DNA of 64,000 nucleotides, from NCBI GenBank assembly GCA_040882225.1, contig JBBEBR010000019.1:1-64000 (forward strand), given 5' to 3'. Below are positions 38,852-48,273 of the stretch, in pieces. The notes below the pieces were generated by a model. It made no database searches. It worked only from the letters and a program-made list of their open reading frames with translations, and was not told where the DNA came from. How positions within the stretch are numbered: the first letter of the stretch is position 1; the number at the start of each line of letters is the position of its first letter. This DNA is from Gracilimonas sp040882225. Its GTDB lineage: Bacteria; Bacteroidota; Rhodothermia; Balneolales; Balneolaceae. The translations under genes and the position numbers were made by a program.

Positions 38852-38853
38852 TT

Positions 38854-39300
38854 ATGGCGCATTTTCAGAAAAAGCAGGCACGTAGCAAACAGGAAGTTCC
38901 AACTTCCGCAATGCCTGATGTAATTTTTATTTTGCTGTTCTTTTTCATGGTAACTACCGTGTTACGCGAAGTTACCCTGCAAGTACGTGTGAACTTAACA
39001 CAAGCGGAAAACATCGAGAAAATCGAAGAGAAACGTTTGGTATCTTATATTTATATCGGCCCCGAAAGACTTCCAAATAACCAACTTGGAGAAGATAAGG
39101 TGCAGATTGATGATGCCATAGTGGAAGATATCGGTGCAATCCGAACTCTCATGTATGATAAACTTCGGGAGCAACCAAGGCTTATCGTCTCTCTGCGAGT
39201 GGATGAAAGCTCCGAATTTGGTTTGTTGACTGATGTTCAGGAAGAATTGAAGCGAGCAAGCACGTTTAGAATAAACTATTCTACCCGACGAGAAGATTAA
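38854..39300 (+). CDS. exbD: ExbD/TolR-family protein 2
   Basis: This 148-residue protein begins with a basic cytoplasmic stretch (F-Q-K-K-Q-A-R-S-K-Q-E) and a helix with the conserved Asp (A-M-P-D-V-I-F-I-L-L-F-F-F-M-V-T-T). The periplasmic domain ends I-N-Y-S-T-R-R-E-D. It starts 2 bp after the first exbD and is followed by a terminator, so it closes the operon. Confidence 0.92.
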   Translation: MAHFQKKQARSKQEVPTSAMPDVIFILLFFFMVTTVLREVTLQVRVNLTQAENIEKIEEKRLVSYIYIGPERLPNNQLGEDKVQIDDAIVEDIGAIRTLMYDKLREQPRLIVSLRVDESSEFGLLTDVQEELKRASTFRINYSTRRED

Positions 39301-39319
39301 TTCACTTCACTATATTTTG

Positions 39320-39356
39320 AAGGCAACTGTGCTTTAGTGCAGGTGCCTTTTTTATT
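39320..39356 (+). terminator. Terminator of exbB-exbD-exbD operon
   Basis: AGGCA (39321-39325) pairs with TGCCT (39344-39348), with CTG/CAG inside, followed by a TTTTTTATTTTTA tract. Confidence 0.75.
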
Positions 39357-39371
39357 TTTAAATATTTCAGA

Positions 39372-40400
39372 ATGTCCGACTCTTTCCAAACCATACAAAG
39401 TATTGGTTCTAAAGGCTTGTTAAAAAAGATTACAAGCTACGAAGCATTTAAACATCCAAAAGTTATACAATCTATAGGAGATGATGCGGCAGTTGTGTCA
39501 GAGTCTGATGATTCGCTAACTTTACTTTCTACAGATACATATGTTGAGGGTGTAGATTTCGATCCAACCTACACGCCATTTCATCATCTTGGCTATAAAA
39601 TACTTTCGGCAGGCATTAGTGACATTTACGCAATGAATGGCAGGCCCGAAACGGCCTTAATTAGTCTTGCAATTCCAAACAGGTTGTCTGTACAAATGGT
39701 GGAAGATTTATACGAAGGTATTTATGCAGCAGGGAAGAAGCATGAAGTCGAGATAGTTGGAGGCGATTTAAAAGCCAATCATTCCAATCTTGTGATCAAT
39801 ATAAGTGTGTATGGTAAAGCTGAGAAAGAACAGATTACCTATCGGAAAGGAGCGCAGATAGGTGATGCTATTTGCTTAACTGGAGATGTAGGAGCTGCGC
39901 TCGCGGGTTTAAGAATTTTGATGAGAGAGAAAAAATACTGGGAAGAGCATGGAGATGAAAACGTGCAGCCCGAATTAGGTGATTATCAGTTTGTGGTAAA
40001 AAGGCAATTGGTTCCCGAATCCAGAAAGGATTTAATCGATCTTTTTCGGAAAGAGAACATCGTGCCAACGTCAATGATTGATATTACAAAAGGGTTGGTA
40101 AATGAAATCAGTCTCTTGTCAGAAGCATCAGAGCTGGGAGCCTATATTTATCAGGCAGCATTACCCATAGCCATTGAAACCCGGCAGGTTGCGGATGAAA
40201 TGGAAGAAGATGTAGATCGTTACGCACTCTTTGGAGGAGAAGACCTTGAACTGATGTTCACCTTACCGGAAAAAGGGGTAGAAAAACTGATGAATCTCTT
40301 CAAAGACTTTGTTGTGATAGGCCGAATGGTGCCTGAAGAAGAGGGAATGAAAATGCAAACAGCCGAAGGTGATATTGTCTCCTTTGATGATTTGTCATAA
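39372..40400 (+). CDS. thiL: Thiamine-monophosphate kinase
   Basis: This 342-residue protein is ThiL, which makes thiamine diphosphate from thiamine monophosphate and ATP. It has I-G-D-D-A-A-V-V near residue 40, S-T-D-T-Y-V-E-G-V-D-F-D, L-G-Y-K-I-L-S-A-G-I-S-D-I-Y-A-M-N-G-R-P, I-V-G-G-D-L-K and L-F-G-G-E-D-L-E-L-M-F-T at the end, all ATP/metal-binding signatures of the PurM/ThiL fold. It stands alone between the exb terminator and ftsH. No TPP riboswitch is visible in the 71-bp spacer. Confidence 0.93.
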   Translation: MSDSFQTIQSIGSKGLLKKITSYEAFKHPKVIQSIGDDAAVVSESDDSLTLLSTDTYVEGVDFDPTYTPFHHLGYKILSAGISDIYAMNGRPETALISLAIPNRLSVQMVEDLYEGIYAAGKKHEVEIVGGDLKANHSNLVINISVYGKAEKEQITYRKGAQIGDAICLTGDVGAALAGLRILMREKKYWEEHGDENVQPELGDYQFVVKRQLVPESRKDLIDLFRKENIVPTSMIDITKGLVNEISLLSEASELGAYIYQAALPIAIETRQVADEMEEDVDRYALFGGEDLELMFTLPEKGVEKLMNLFKDFVVIGRMVPEEEGMKMQTAEGDIVSFDDLS

Positions 40401-40515
40401 TTAACTAAGTGGCACGTTTTTTGCCAAAATAGGGAAGGAAGATTTATCATCTGATAAACTTAATAAGTCTTACCTTCGTTATGTTGATTCTATATAATTT
40501 TATAAGCTCGTTTTA

Positions 40516-42618
40516 ATGGCGCAGAAAAAAATTCCAAAAAATAAACCAGTAAAATCATCCGGGAAAAAATCAGGAAACACCTCAAAGTTTCCTACCTGGA
40601 GCATTTTTCTTTTATTCTTCCTTTTACTTCTTGTACAGGTAATGTTTTTCAATCCTGATCAGGGAAACAGAATCAAATACAGCAAATTTCTGGAGTATGT
40701 TGAAGAGGGATATGTTGAAGAGATTTTAATTACCAATGGCGTAGATGTTACAGGGGAATACTCCGATAAAGCCATTCAGGAGGGTATGGTAACCCGGCCT
40801 GAGGCAAGTGACAACAACATGCCTTTCGCAACCGGCGATAATGAAGACTTTAGAAAATTTCGAACTACCATGTTGCGCGACGATGAAATTCGTCCGGTTT
40901 TAGACGCTAATGGAGTGGAATACGATGTTCGGATTGAAGAAGATTGGTTTAGCGGAATTTTCATCTGGCTGATACCTATCGCGCTTCTGATTGTGGTTTG
41001 GATTTTCATTTTCAGGAAAATGAATCCTGGCCAGCAGGTTCTTAATATCGGAAAGAATAAAGCATCACTTTATGATCAGCAAAAAGAAACTAAAGTAACT
41101 TTCGCAGATGTAGCCGGACTTCAAGAAGCAAAAGCCGAAGTGGAAGAGGTTGTGGAATTTTTAAAAAGCCCGCAAAAATTCACGAAACTGGGCGGAGTTT
41201 TACCTAAAGGTGTTCTGCTTGTAGGCCCTCCGGGGACTGGAAAAACATTGCTTGCCAAAGCTACAGCTGGCGAAGCAAGTGTTCCTTTCTTTAGTTTGAG
41301 TGGATCTGATTTTGTAGAAATGTTTGTGGGTGTTGGTGCGGCAAGGGTTCGTGATCTTTTCAAGCAAGCCAAAGAAAAAGCCCCTTGTATTATTTTTATT
41401 GATGAAATTGACTCAATTGGCCGAACCCGTGGGCGTGGAATGGCAATGGGTTCAAATGATGAGCGGGAAAATACATTGAACCAGCTTTTAAGTGAAATGG
41501 ATGGTTTCAACTCCGATAAAGGCGTTATTCTGATGGCTGCGACAAACCGGCCTGATATCTTGGATTCGGCTCTGCTACGTCCGGGACGTTTTGACCGTCA
41601 AATTATGATCGATAAACCAGATCTAAATGGACGTGTTGAAATTCTCCGGGTTCATTCAAAGAAACTGAAATTATCTGATAATATTGACCTGCGTGTATTG
41701 GCTTCTCAAACCCCTGGCTTTGCCGGAGCCGATCTTGCTAACCTATGTAATGAAGCTGCGTTATTGGCTGCTCGACATGAGAAGAAATCGGTTGAAATGG
41801 TTGATTTCCAGGATTCTATTGAGAAAGTCATTGCCGGACTCGAACGCAAAAACAAACTTATAAGCCCTGATGAACGTAAGATAGTTGCGTATCACGAAGC
41901 AGGTCACGCAGTAGTAGGCTGGTTCCTTGAGCATACCGATCCGGTGCTAAAAGTAAGTATCGTTCCAAGAGGATTGGCAGCATTGGGTTACACTCTGCAA
42001 ACTCCGCTCGAAGACCGGTTTTTGATGACAACCGAGGAGCTAAACGATAAAATCTGTGCTTTACTTGGCGGAAGAGTGGCAGAAGAAATCATTTTTGGCA
42101 GAATATCTACCGGTGCACAAAACGATCTTGAACGCATTACAAACATGGCTTACGCGATGGTTGCGGAATTCGGAATGAGCACTGAGTTAGGATATATTTC
42201 CCTGAAAGATTCACAGAACCCCGAAAATAGCTATGGGTTCAATAAGAAATACTCGAATGATACCGGAGAACAGATAGATAAAGCTGTTCGCGCAATCATA
42301 GCGATGAATCATAAGCGAACAATCAAGTTGTTAGAAAAGCATAAAGATCAGCTTGAAAAGCTTGCGGAAAATTTACTCGAAAGAGAAGTACTCGATCATC
42401 ATGCGTTACGAGAGCTTTTAGGTGATCGTCCGCATGGGAAATATCCAGAAGGGATCTTTGAAAAGAGCACAGAGATGAAGAATAATGGGGTTTCTAAATC
42501 AAAGAAAGAAAGCTCAAAATCTTCCGAGTCTATCAAAAAAGATAAACCTGAAAAATCCTCTAAAAAAGGTGGAAAAGAGGAAGATTCATTCAAAGAGGAA
42601 GAAGAGAAAGAGAGTTGA
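40516..42618 (+). CDS. ftsH: ATP-dependent zinc metalloprotease FtsH
   Basis: This 700-residue protein has two membrane helices (about residues 23-43 and 139-159) around a periplasmic domain. The AAA+ module follows (G-P-P-G-T-G-K-T near 237, D-E-I-D-S-I-G Walker B, S-R-H/A-T-N-R-P-D-I-L second region of homology), and then the M41 protease with H-E-A-G-H. The C-terminal tail is lysine/glutamate/serine-rich (S-K-K-E-S-S-K-S-S-E), typical of Bacteroidota FtsH. It degrades misassembled membrane and regulatory proteins. No clear operon partner is seen. Confidence 0.96.
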   Translation: MAQKKIPKNKPVKSSGKKSGNTSKFPTWSIFLLFFLLLLVQVMFFNPDQGNRIKYSKFLEYVEEGYVEEILITNGVDVTGEYSDKAIQEGMVTRPEASDNNMPFATGDNEDFRKFRTTMLRDDEIRPVLDANGVEYDVRIEEDWFSGIFIWLIPIALLIVVWIFIFRKMNPGQQVLNIGKNKASLYDQQKETKVTFADVAGLQEAKAEVEEVVEFLKSPQKFTKLGGVLPKGVLLVGPPGTGKTLLAKATAGEASVPFFSLSGSDFVEMFVGVGAARVRDLFKQAKEKAPCIIFIDEIDSIGRTRGRGMAMGSNDERENTLNQLLSEMDGFNSDKGVILMAATNRPDILDSALLRPGRFDRQIMIDKPDLNGRVEILRVHSKKLKLSDNIDLRVLASQTPGFAGADLANLCNEAALLAARHEKKSVEMVDFQDSIEKVIAGLERKNKLISPDERKIVAYHEAGHAVVGWFLEHTDPVLKVSIVPRGLAALGYTLQTPLEDRFLMTTEELNDKICALLGGRVAEEIIFGRISTGAQNDLERITNMAYAMVAEFGMSTELGYISLKDSQNPENSYGFNKKYSNDTGEQIDKAVRAIIAMNHKRTIKLLEKHKDQLEKLAENLLEREVLDHHALRELLGDRPHGKYPEGIFEKSTEMKNNGVSKSKKESSKSSESIKKDKPEKSSKKGGKEEDSFKEEEEKES

Positions 42619-42718
42619 TTTCGCCGGCTGTTAACATTGCGATAATGAATAGGTAATGAAAGCATAAAAGCCGCTTAACAGTACGGCAACCGCTGATCGA
42701 TAGTTTTGCATCACATAA

Positions 42719-45637
42719 ATGAATGCAAAACTAAACATATCAGCACACGTGAAAACACACATACTATCTCTAATAGTTTGTTTTGCGCTTTCTATATCAG
42801 CAAATCTAAAAGCGCAAGACTCAGGAAATATCTCGGGCACTGTGGTAGACGCCGAATCAGGCGAAACACTTATCGGTGTCAACGTTGTAATTGAAGGAAC
42901 TACTAAAGGAACTTCGAGCGACCTCGATGGGAATTATTCGATCCGTAATGTCGAGACAGGAACCTATACGCTCATAGTAAGTTACGTCTCATTTCAGCGG
43001 CAGGTTATTACCGGGGTAGAAGTGAGCATCGGAGAAACGCTAAAGTTAGATATCACCCTTCAGCAGGAAACGGAAACTCTGGAAGATGTAATTGTAACCG
43101 CTGAAGCCATTTTAAACAACGAGGCTGGGTTACTTCGGCATCGTCAGAAATCTATCTCTTTTAGCGATGCCATTTCGGCTGAAAACATCTCCAACGCAGG
43201 AGCAGGTAATGCCGCCGCTGCAATGACTAAGGTTACCGGAGCTTCTGTTGTTGATGGAAAATATATTTTCATTCGCGGATTGGGAGACCGATACACTTCA
43301 ACCCAGCTAAATGGATTGGAATTGCCAACTGCCGATCCGGATAAGAAATCATTTCAGCTCGATCTTTTCCCATCCAATCTTCTTGAAAATATCGTCACCC
43401 TTAAAACCTTTACTCCCGATAAACCGGGGAATTTTTCCGGAGGTTTGGTGGATATTAAAACCAAAGGAATTCCCGAAGGATTCTTCTTTTCAGTTTCAGC
43501 AAAACAAGGTTTCAACGAATCTGCATCCCAAAAGAATATTCTTTTGGGAGAGAAAAACTCTTCAGATTGGATTGGCTACGATAATGGCTATCGTGATGCT
43601 CCCGATATAGTAGAAGGGCGTTCAAACGAGGATTTTCCCAACGATGTAGAAGCCCGGTTTAGCCCGGAAGCAGCAGAAGAGCTTGACGAAATCGCAAAAT
43701 CTTTCAATACATCCTTTCTTCCTGAATATTCTCAAGCAGGATTGAATCAGTCGTATTCAATAGGGATTGGAAACCGGCATGACTTCAGCGAAAATGTGAA
43801 ATTAGGCTATTCATTGAGCTATTCATACGGGATGAATTACAGTGCGTATGAAAATGGCAGAAATTCAAGATATGAGCTTCTTGGACAGTATGAAGACACA
43901 AATTCTCTATCCCCAAATTTAGATTTAGTTGATTCAAAAGGTACACAATCGGTTGATGCGGGCCTTCTTGGTTCTGTCGGCTTAATCTTGGGAAATTCGA
44001 ACAGAATCAATTTTTCTTATCTGAACACACAGAGCGGAGAAAATTCTGGCCGGTATTTGCATGGATTTTGGGAGCAGTTTAACTCTGATGATATCGAGTA
44101 CCGCTCGAGGGTGAATCAGTATACTGAACGGAATCTTTCTTCATACCAACTTTCCGGAAAACACACTTTTCAGGAATTAAATAATCTTCAGGTTCACTGG
44201 AAGACTGCCATTCAACAAAACGGGCAAGAAGAACCTGATTTGCGGTTCATTGCTTCAGAAGCTCGTTATTTATATGATGAAAATCACTCACCCATTGATA
44301 CCCTCTATGGAAATTCACGATCACAATTTCCACGCCCAGCCCGTCTTTTCCGTGAACTTAATGAATCAAAGTTTTCAGGTACGCTTGATGTTACTATACC
44401 GGTAGATCTATTTACCCAAACACTGGCTTTAAAAGTTGGAGCACTGTATGAGGCTACCGACAGGTCATTTGCCGAAAGAAGATATGAATACTTGCAGGGA
44501 CGGAATTTTGACCTAAACCAGCTTGAGTCTGAAGAAGCGTTTTTAAATCAAACAGGAATTATTGGGTATGACAACGCTGACCGCCCTATGGTTGGTAATT
44601 ATATTGTATCGGCCACAACCAATAGAAGCAGTTACGACGCCAATCAAGGCATAAACGCTTTTTATGGAATGGTGGACATTGACATCTTCGAAAAGCTAAA
44701 GTTGGCTACAGGTTTCAGATATGAAATAACCGATCTCGAAACCATTAGCCGTGATAGCACCCTAAGCGATGGCGACCGCTTCGGAAGAATTGATCAAAGC
44801 GATCTTCTCCCTTCCATACTCTTGATTTATTCTATCAATGATAACATGAATTTTAGGGCGGCAGCCACAAAAACTCTTGCGCGGCCAACTTTCAGGGAAT
44901 TGGCTCCTTATGTTTCTTTTGATTTTGTTGGCGATAACTTGTTCAGGGGAAATGCGAACCTGGAGAGAACACTTATCACCAATTACGATGTAAGGTGGGA
45001 GTTCTATCCCAGCCCAACCGAAGTTTTTTCCTTAAGTGCTTTTTATAAAAACATAGAGAATCCCATTGAAAGGGTTCTGCGTTTTGATATCGCTGAAAAA
45101 GCGGAATCTGTTCAGAATGTTGAAAAAGGCCGTGTTGCGGGTATTGAAGTTGAAGCCCGAAAAAATTTAGGAAGCTTTGCTGATTTCCTGTCTCCATTTC
45201 AGCTAACCGCCAATGTTACTTATGTAGAATCTGAAGTCAATATTCCTGAACAGGAACTTATTCAAGTCAGGCAAACGCAGGATAACCCAGAGCTAACTCG
45301 ATCATTAACAGGGCAATCTCCTTACTTGGTAAATTTAGATTTGAGTTACCTGAACCCAAAAGCAGGTATCAACTCGAACGTGAGCTTCAATAATTTTGGC
45401 GACAGGCTGAGCAAGATAACCCTGGGCTCGGCTCCAAATATTTATGAAAGGTCTTACTCCACCTTGAACTACAATATCACTAAAGCCTTCGGCAAGCATT
45501 TCTCATTAAGCTTTAGCGCTTCCAACCTGTTAAATCCAGATGTCACGTACTCGCAAATATTCAAAGGTGAAGAATACATCTACCAGCAGTACAAAACAGG
45601 AAGAAGCTTTTCATTCGGAGTGAAATATGATTTTTAA
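42719..45637 (+). CDS. TonB-dependent receptor with carboxypeptidase-like N-terminal domain
   Basis: This 972-residue outer-membrane protein has a signal peptide (about 1-32, ending L-K-A-Q). A CarboxypepD_reg-like domain follows (G-N-I-S-G-T-V-V-D-A-E-S-G-E-T-L-I-G-V-N-V, about 37-115), then a plug (T-S-T-Q-L-N-G-L-E-L-P-T-A-D-P-D-K-K, with I-F-I-R-G-L-G-D-R-Y) and a barrel ending in F-G-V-K-Y-D-F. The R-G-L-G-D-R-Y variant plug is seen in Bacteroidota receptors with large proteinaceous or siderophore-type substrates, though the substrate is not evident. It precedes a sorting-domain protein by 27 bp and should be powered by the exb genes upstream. Confidence 0.93.
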   Translation: MNAKLNISAHVKTHILSLIVCFALSISANLKAQDSGNISGTVVDAESGETLIGVNVVIEGTTKGTSSDLDGNYSIRNVETGTYTLIVSYVSFQRQVITGVEVSIGETLKLDITLQQETETLEDVIVTAEAILNNEAGLLRHRQKSISFSDAISAENISNAGAGNAAAAMTKVTGASVVDGKYIFIRGLGDRYTSTQLNGLELPTADPDKKSFQLDLFPSNLLENIVTLKTFTPDKPGNFSGGLVDIKTKGIPEGFFFSVSAKQGFNESASQKNILLGEKNSSDWIGYDNGYRDAPDIVEGRSNEDFPNDVEARFSPEAAEELDEIAKSFNTSFLPEYSQAGLNQSYSIGIGNRHDFSENVKLGYSLSYSYGMNYSAYENGRNSRYELLGQYEDTNSLSPNLDLVDSKGTQSVDAGLLGSVGLILGNSNRINFSYLNTQSGENSGRYLHGFWEQFNSDDIEYRSRVNQYTERNLSSYQLSGKHTFQELNNLQVHWKTAIQQNGQEEPDLRFIASEARYLYDENHSPIDTLYGNSRSQFPRPARLFRELNESKFSGTLDVTIPVDLFTQTLALKVGALYEATDRSFAERRYEYLQGRNFDLNQLESEEAFLNQTGIIGYDNADRPMVGNYIVSATTNRSSYDANQGINAFYGMVDIDIFEKLKLATGFRYEITDLETISRDSTLSDGDRFGRIDQSDLLPSILLIYSINDNMNFRAAATKTLARPTFRELAPYVSFDFVGDNLFRGNANLERTLITNYDVRWEFYPSPTEVFSLSAFYKNIENPIERVLRFDIAEKAESVQNVEKGRVAGIEVEARKNLGSFADFLSPFQLTANVTYVESEVNIPEQELIQVRQTQDNPELTRSLTGQSPYLVNLDLSYLNPKAGINSNVSFNNFGDRLSKITLGSAPNIYERSYSTLNYNITKAFGKHFSLSFSASNLLNPDVTYSQIFKGEEYIYQQYKTGRSFSFGVKYDF

Positions 45638-45664
45638 ACCCAAACCAACAAACAAAACAGTTAA

Positions 45665-47335
45665 ATGAAATCAACAATTACAATAGCAATCTTAGTACTG
45701 TGTTTTTCTTTAGCCAGTGCTCAAACCGTCATCACAGACGCGAGCATTAATGCCGGAGAAAAAGTAACCTGGACACCCGATAATGAATATCTCTTAGATG
45801 GAATGGTATTTGTGGAAGACGGAGCTGAGTTATGGATAGAGCCTGGTACCGTGATCAAAGCCGAAGACGGAACCGGAAATAATGCTTCCGGACTTGTCAT
45901 TTCTCAAGGCGGTAAAATTTTCGCTGAAGGAACAGCAGATCAACCGATTATTTTCACTTCGAAATACGATGACTTGAATGGAAGCCTCGACGAGCAAGAC
46001 CGCGGTTTATGGGGAGGCGTTGTTATTCTCGGTTATGCGCCCACGAACAATGCCACGGTTCGCCAGATTGAAGGAGTCAATGAAATTGTAGGAGCTGGCG
46101 ACAATCGTGCAGATTACGGCGGAGATGATATCGATGATGACTCCGGAGTAATACGTTACGTGTCCATCCGCCACACCGGATTGGCCGTAGGTGATCAGGC
46201 TGGAAATGAAATTCAGGGCCTGACGCTGGGTGCAGTAGGCCGTGGCACCACCATTGAATATGTGGAATCATTTGCATCAGCCGATGATGGATTTGAATGG
46301 TTCGGCGGCACCGTAGATACTAAATATCTGATATCAGCTTTTAACGAAGATGATGGTTTTGACTGGGATGAAGGTTTTAACGGACGTGGCCAATTCTGGT
46401 TTGTGATTCAGGCCGAAGATGTCGCGGGCCGCATGGCGGAGATGGATGGTGCCATCGGTGATGAGCAGGGTACTCCTTTTACTCAGCCGGTGATAGCAAA
46501 TGCGACTTATCTCGGTGACGGTGTGAACAATACAAATCAGGTTGCTGGTGACGGAAGTCAGGGATTGATCTTTCGGGATAATTCAGGGGGAATCTACTTC
46601 AATAGCATTTTCGGAGACTTCAAGGGGCAGCCGGACGCACCCGCTCTTACTATAGAGGATGTAGCCGAAGACGCAAGTGAAGACAGCCGTAAGCGTTTGG
46701 AGGCAGGAGCGCTGAAATTACAAAACAATTTCTGGTTCGACTTTGCGGTTGGAACCGCCATCACAGACTTGATTCCGCAAGAATTTGTACGCACGAATGA
46801 GAACATCTCAAACAATCAGATTACCGATCCAGAATTGCAAGGCATCAGCCGAATTACTGATGGTGGGCTTAATCCAATACTAAGTGAAAATAGTGCAGCC
46901 AAAACTGCTGCAAACGCCAGTCTTTATTCTGATGAATGGTTTACTGTGGTAGAATATGTAGGGGCATTCGGTGATAACAACTGGTTAAAGGGATGGACAG
47001 CGCTCTCCCAGCTTGGGTATGTAGAAGCGGGTGAATTTGTAAGCAATGAAGGAGAAATAGAAGCACCAAATTCAATCTCCCTCAGCCAGAATTATCCAAA
47101 CCCATTCAACCCAACTACACAAATCAGTTTTAATCTGCCGAAGGCGCAAAAAGTAACGCTGAAAGTGTATGATCTTTTGGGACGGGAAGTGGCAATTATC
47201 GCGAACACGCAACGATTTTCAGCAGGAATGAACAATATGAATTTCGACGCAACCAACCTTTCGAGCGGTATTTATATCTACCGACTCACCGGCACTGGTT
47301 TCACGCTCACGAAGAAGATGACATTGATCAAGTAA
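45665..47335 (+). CDS. Secreted beta-helix-like protein with type IX sorting domain
   Basis: This 556-residue protein has a signal peptide (ends A-S-A-Q, about residue 19). A long body has right-handed-helix-like repeats (G-G-K-I-F-A-E-G-T-A-D-Q-P-I-I-F-T-S, W-G-G-V-V-I-L-G) and acidic D-D-G-F-x-W turns. The C-terminal sorting signal (about 475-556) contains Q-N-Y-P-N-P-F-N-P-T-T, then G-R-E-V-A and a final K-K-M-T-L-I-K. It is secreted by the type IX system and anchored at the surface. It is coupled to the TonB-dependent receptor upstream and may present the receptor's substrate or bind it first (inference). Confidence 0.88.
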   Translation: MKSTITIAILVLCFSLASAQTVITDASINAGEKVTWTPDNEYLLDGMVFVEDGAELWIEPGTVIKAEDGTGNNASGLVISQGGKIFAEGTADQPIIFTSKYDDLNGSLDEQDRGLWGGVVILGYAPTNNATVRQIEGVNEIVGAGDNRADYGGDDIDDDSGVIRYVSIRHTGLAVGDQAGNEIQGLTLGAVGRGTTIEYVESFASADDGFEWFGGTVDTKYLISAFNEDDGFDWDEGFNGRGQFWFVIQAEDVAGRMAEMDGAIGDEQGTPFTQPVIANATYLGDGVNNTNQVAGDGSQGLIFRDNSGGIYFNSIFGDFKGQPDAPALTIEDVAEDASEDSRKRLEAGALKLQNNFWFDFAVGTAITDLIPQEFVRTNENISNNQITDPELQGISRITDGGLNPILSENSAAKTAANASLYSDEWFTVVEYVGAFGDNNWLKGWTALSQLGYVEAGEFVSNEGEIEAPNSISLSQNYPNPFNPTTQISFNLPKAQKVTLKVYDLLGREVAIIANTQRFSAGMNNMNFDATNLSSGIYIYRLTGTGFTLTKKMTLIK

Positions 47336-47885
47336 CTTCAACTCATATTACACCTCCACCACTGTGTAGGTGTGCTGATCAAGAGAGCCCTGATGGAATT
47401 GGGACTCTTTTTTTTGAGCACAGATTTGATCGCAGATTTTAAGATTACGCTGATTTCACTGATTAGTAAACGGCTCGCTGAGCTGCTTACTTGAATGATC
47501 ATTGAGTTAGGAAATTCGAGTTGGCATCCGCCTGCGGATGACGAGTTTAAAATGTGTTGAAGGAGCAGTGAAGCTGTAGTGAATGAAACACCCCAAAATC
47601 TGTTTCTGAACGAAATAGATTTATCCCCTCTGTGAGAGGGGAATTTTAATTCGGTCTTTTCCTGATTTAGGGTGACAGTTTTTGGATCGAGAAATCCAAA
47701 TAATATCAACGTATTAAATTCCCCTTCAGGAATGAAGGGGTGGCATCCGCTCGCGGATGACGGGGTAGTCGAAAACTATGGACTAATCTTCAAAACCCTA
47801 TCTGGTCAAAACCCTAATCTGGTCCAAGCGTCCGCTTGGACCTATAATAAAATCGTAGAATATTTACTAAAAAGCGCACTTTGCA
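47336..47885. other. Intergenic stretch: terminator-like hairpin and dispersed palindromes
   Basis: There is no convincing gene. At about 47382-47415, GAGAGCCC and GGGACTC form an imperfect hairpin followed by a T8 run, likely terminating the receptor operon. AACGGCTCGCTGAGC (47469) is a copy of the palindrome seen at 51586 and 56753. A TGGCATCCGC / GCGGATGACG motif occurs twice (47521-47541 and 47741-47763) and also at 56680-56703 in inverse orientation. CCAAGCGTCCGCTTGG (47824) is another perfect palindrome. Confidence 0.6.
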
Positions 47886-47915
47886 TTGTATATGAACCAT
47901 AATCATCATACATTC

Positions 47916-47931
47916 ATCGTAAAATTACGAT
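47916..47931 (+). promoter_or_regulatory. Candidate ArsR operator
   Basis: ATCGTAA-AA-TTACGAT is a perfect 7-bp inverted repeat 8 bp before the arsR ATG. A further ATACGATT follows at 47933. ArsR-type repressors bind similar ATCG/CGAT palindromes over their own promoter. Confidence 0.65.
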
Positions 47932-47939
47932 ATACGATT

Positions 47940-48272
47940 ATGGCAATCACAAAAGCATTACTCTTTAAGGAAAAACAGGTTCAACTGGCAAAATTTGCGA
48001 AGGCTTTGGCACATCCGGCTCGCATTGCCATTCTGGAAATTTTGGCTCAAAAAGATACCTGCATCTGTGGAGATATTACGGAAGAAATCCCCTTGGCTCA
48101 GTCCACGGTTTCTCAGCATTTAAAAGCGTTGAAATCCGCGGGTATTATTAAAGGTGAAATTGACGGAGTCAGAACCTGCTATTGTATAGATGAAGAGCAT
48201 TTGGCCGAAATGAAATCTGCTATCGGAATACTGTTTAACGATCTTTCAAATACTAACGAAACTTGCTGCTGA
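47940..48272 (+). CDS. arsR: ArsR-family arsenic-responsive repressor
   Basis: This 110-residue winged-helix protein has L-A-H-P-A-R-I-A-I-L-E-I-L-A, then D-T-C-I-C-G-D-I (family C-x-C in place of E-L-C-V-C-D-L) and L-A-Q-S-T-V-S-Q-H-L-K-A-L-K as recognition helix. It ends in N-E-T-C-C. The C-I-C pair plus the terminal Cys-Cys can bind arsenite and release DNA. The ATG at 47940 is preferred over 47886 because the operator lies between them. It is the first gene of the arsenic operon, with arsM starting 1 bp after the stop. Confidence 0.92.
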   Translation: MAITKALLFKEKQVQLAKFAKALAHPARIAILEILAQKDTCICGDITEEIPLAQSTVSQHLKALKSAGIIKGEIDGVRTCYCIDEEHLAEMKSAIGILFNDLSNTNETCC

Positions 48273-48273
48273 A

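Noticed and set aside
39301..39371. TPP riboswitch before thiL
   Set aside because: The 71-bp spacer holds only a terminator, and no THI-box motif is seen.
47338..47709. 123-codon minus-strand frame
   Set aside because: It runs through a terminator-like hairpin and palindromes, with no recognisable domain.
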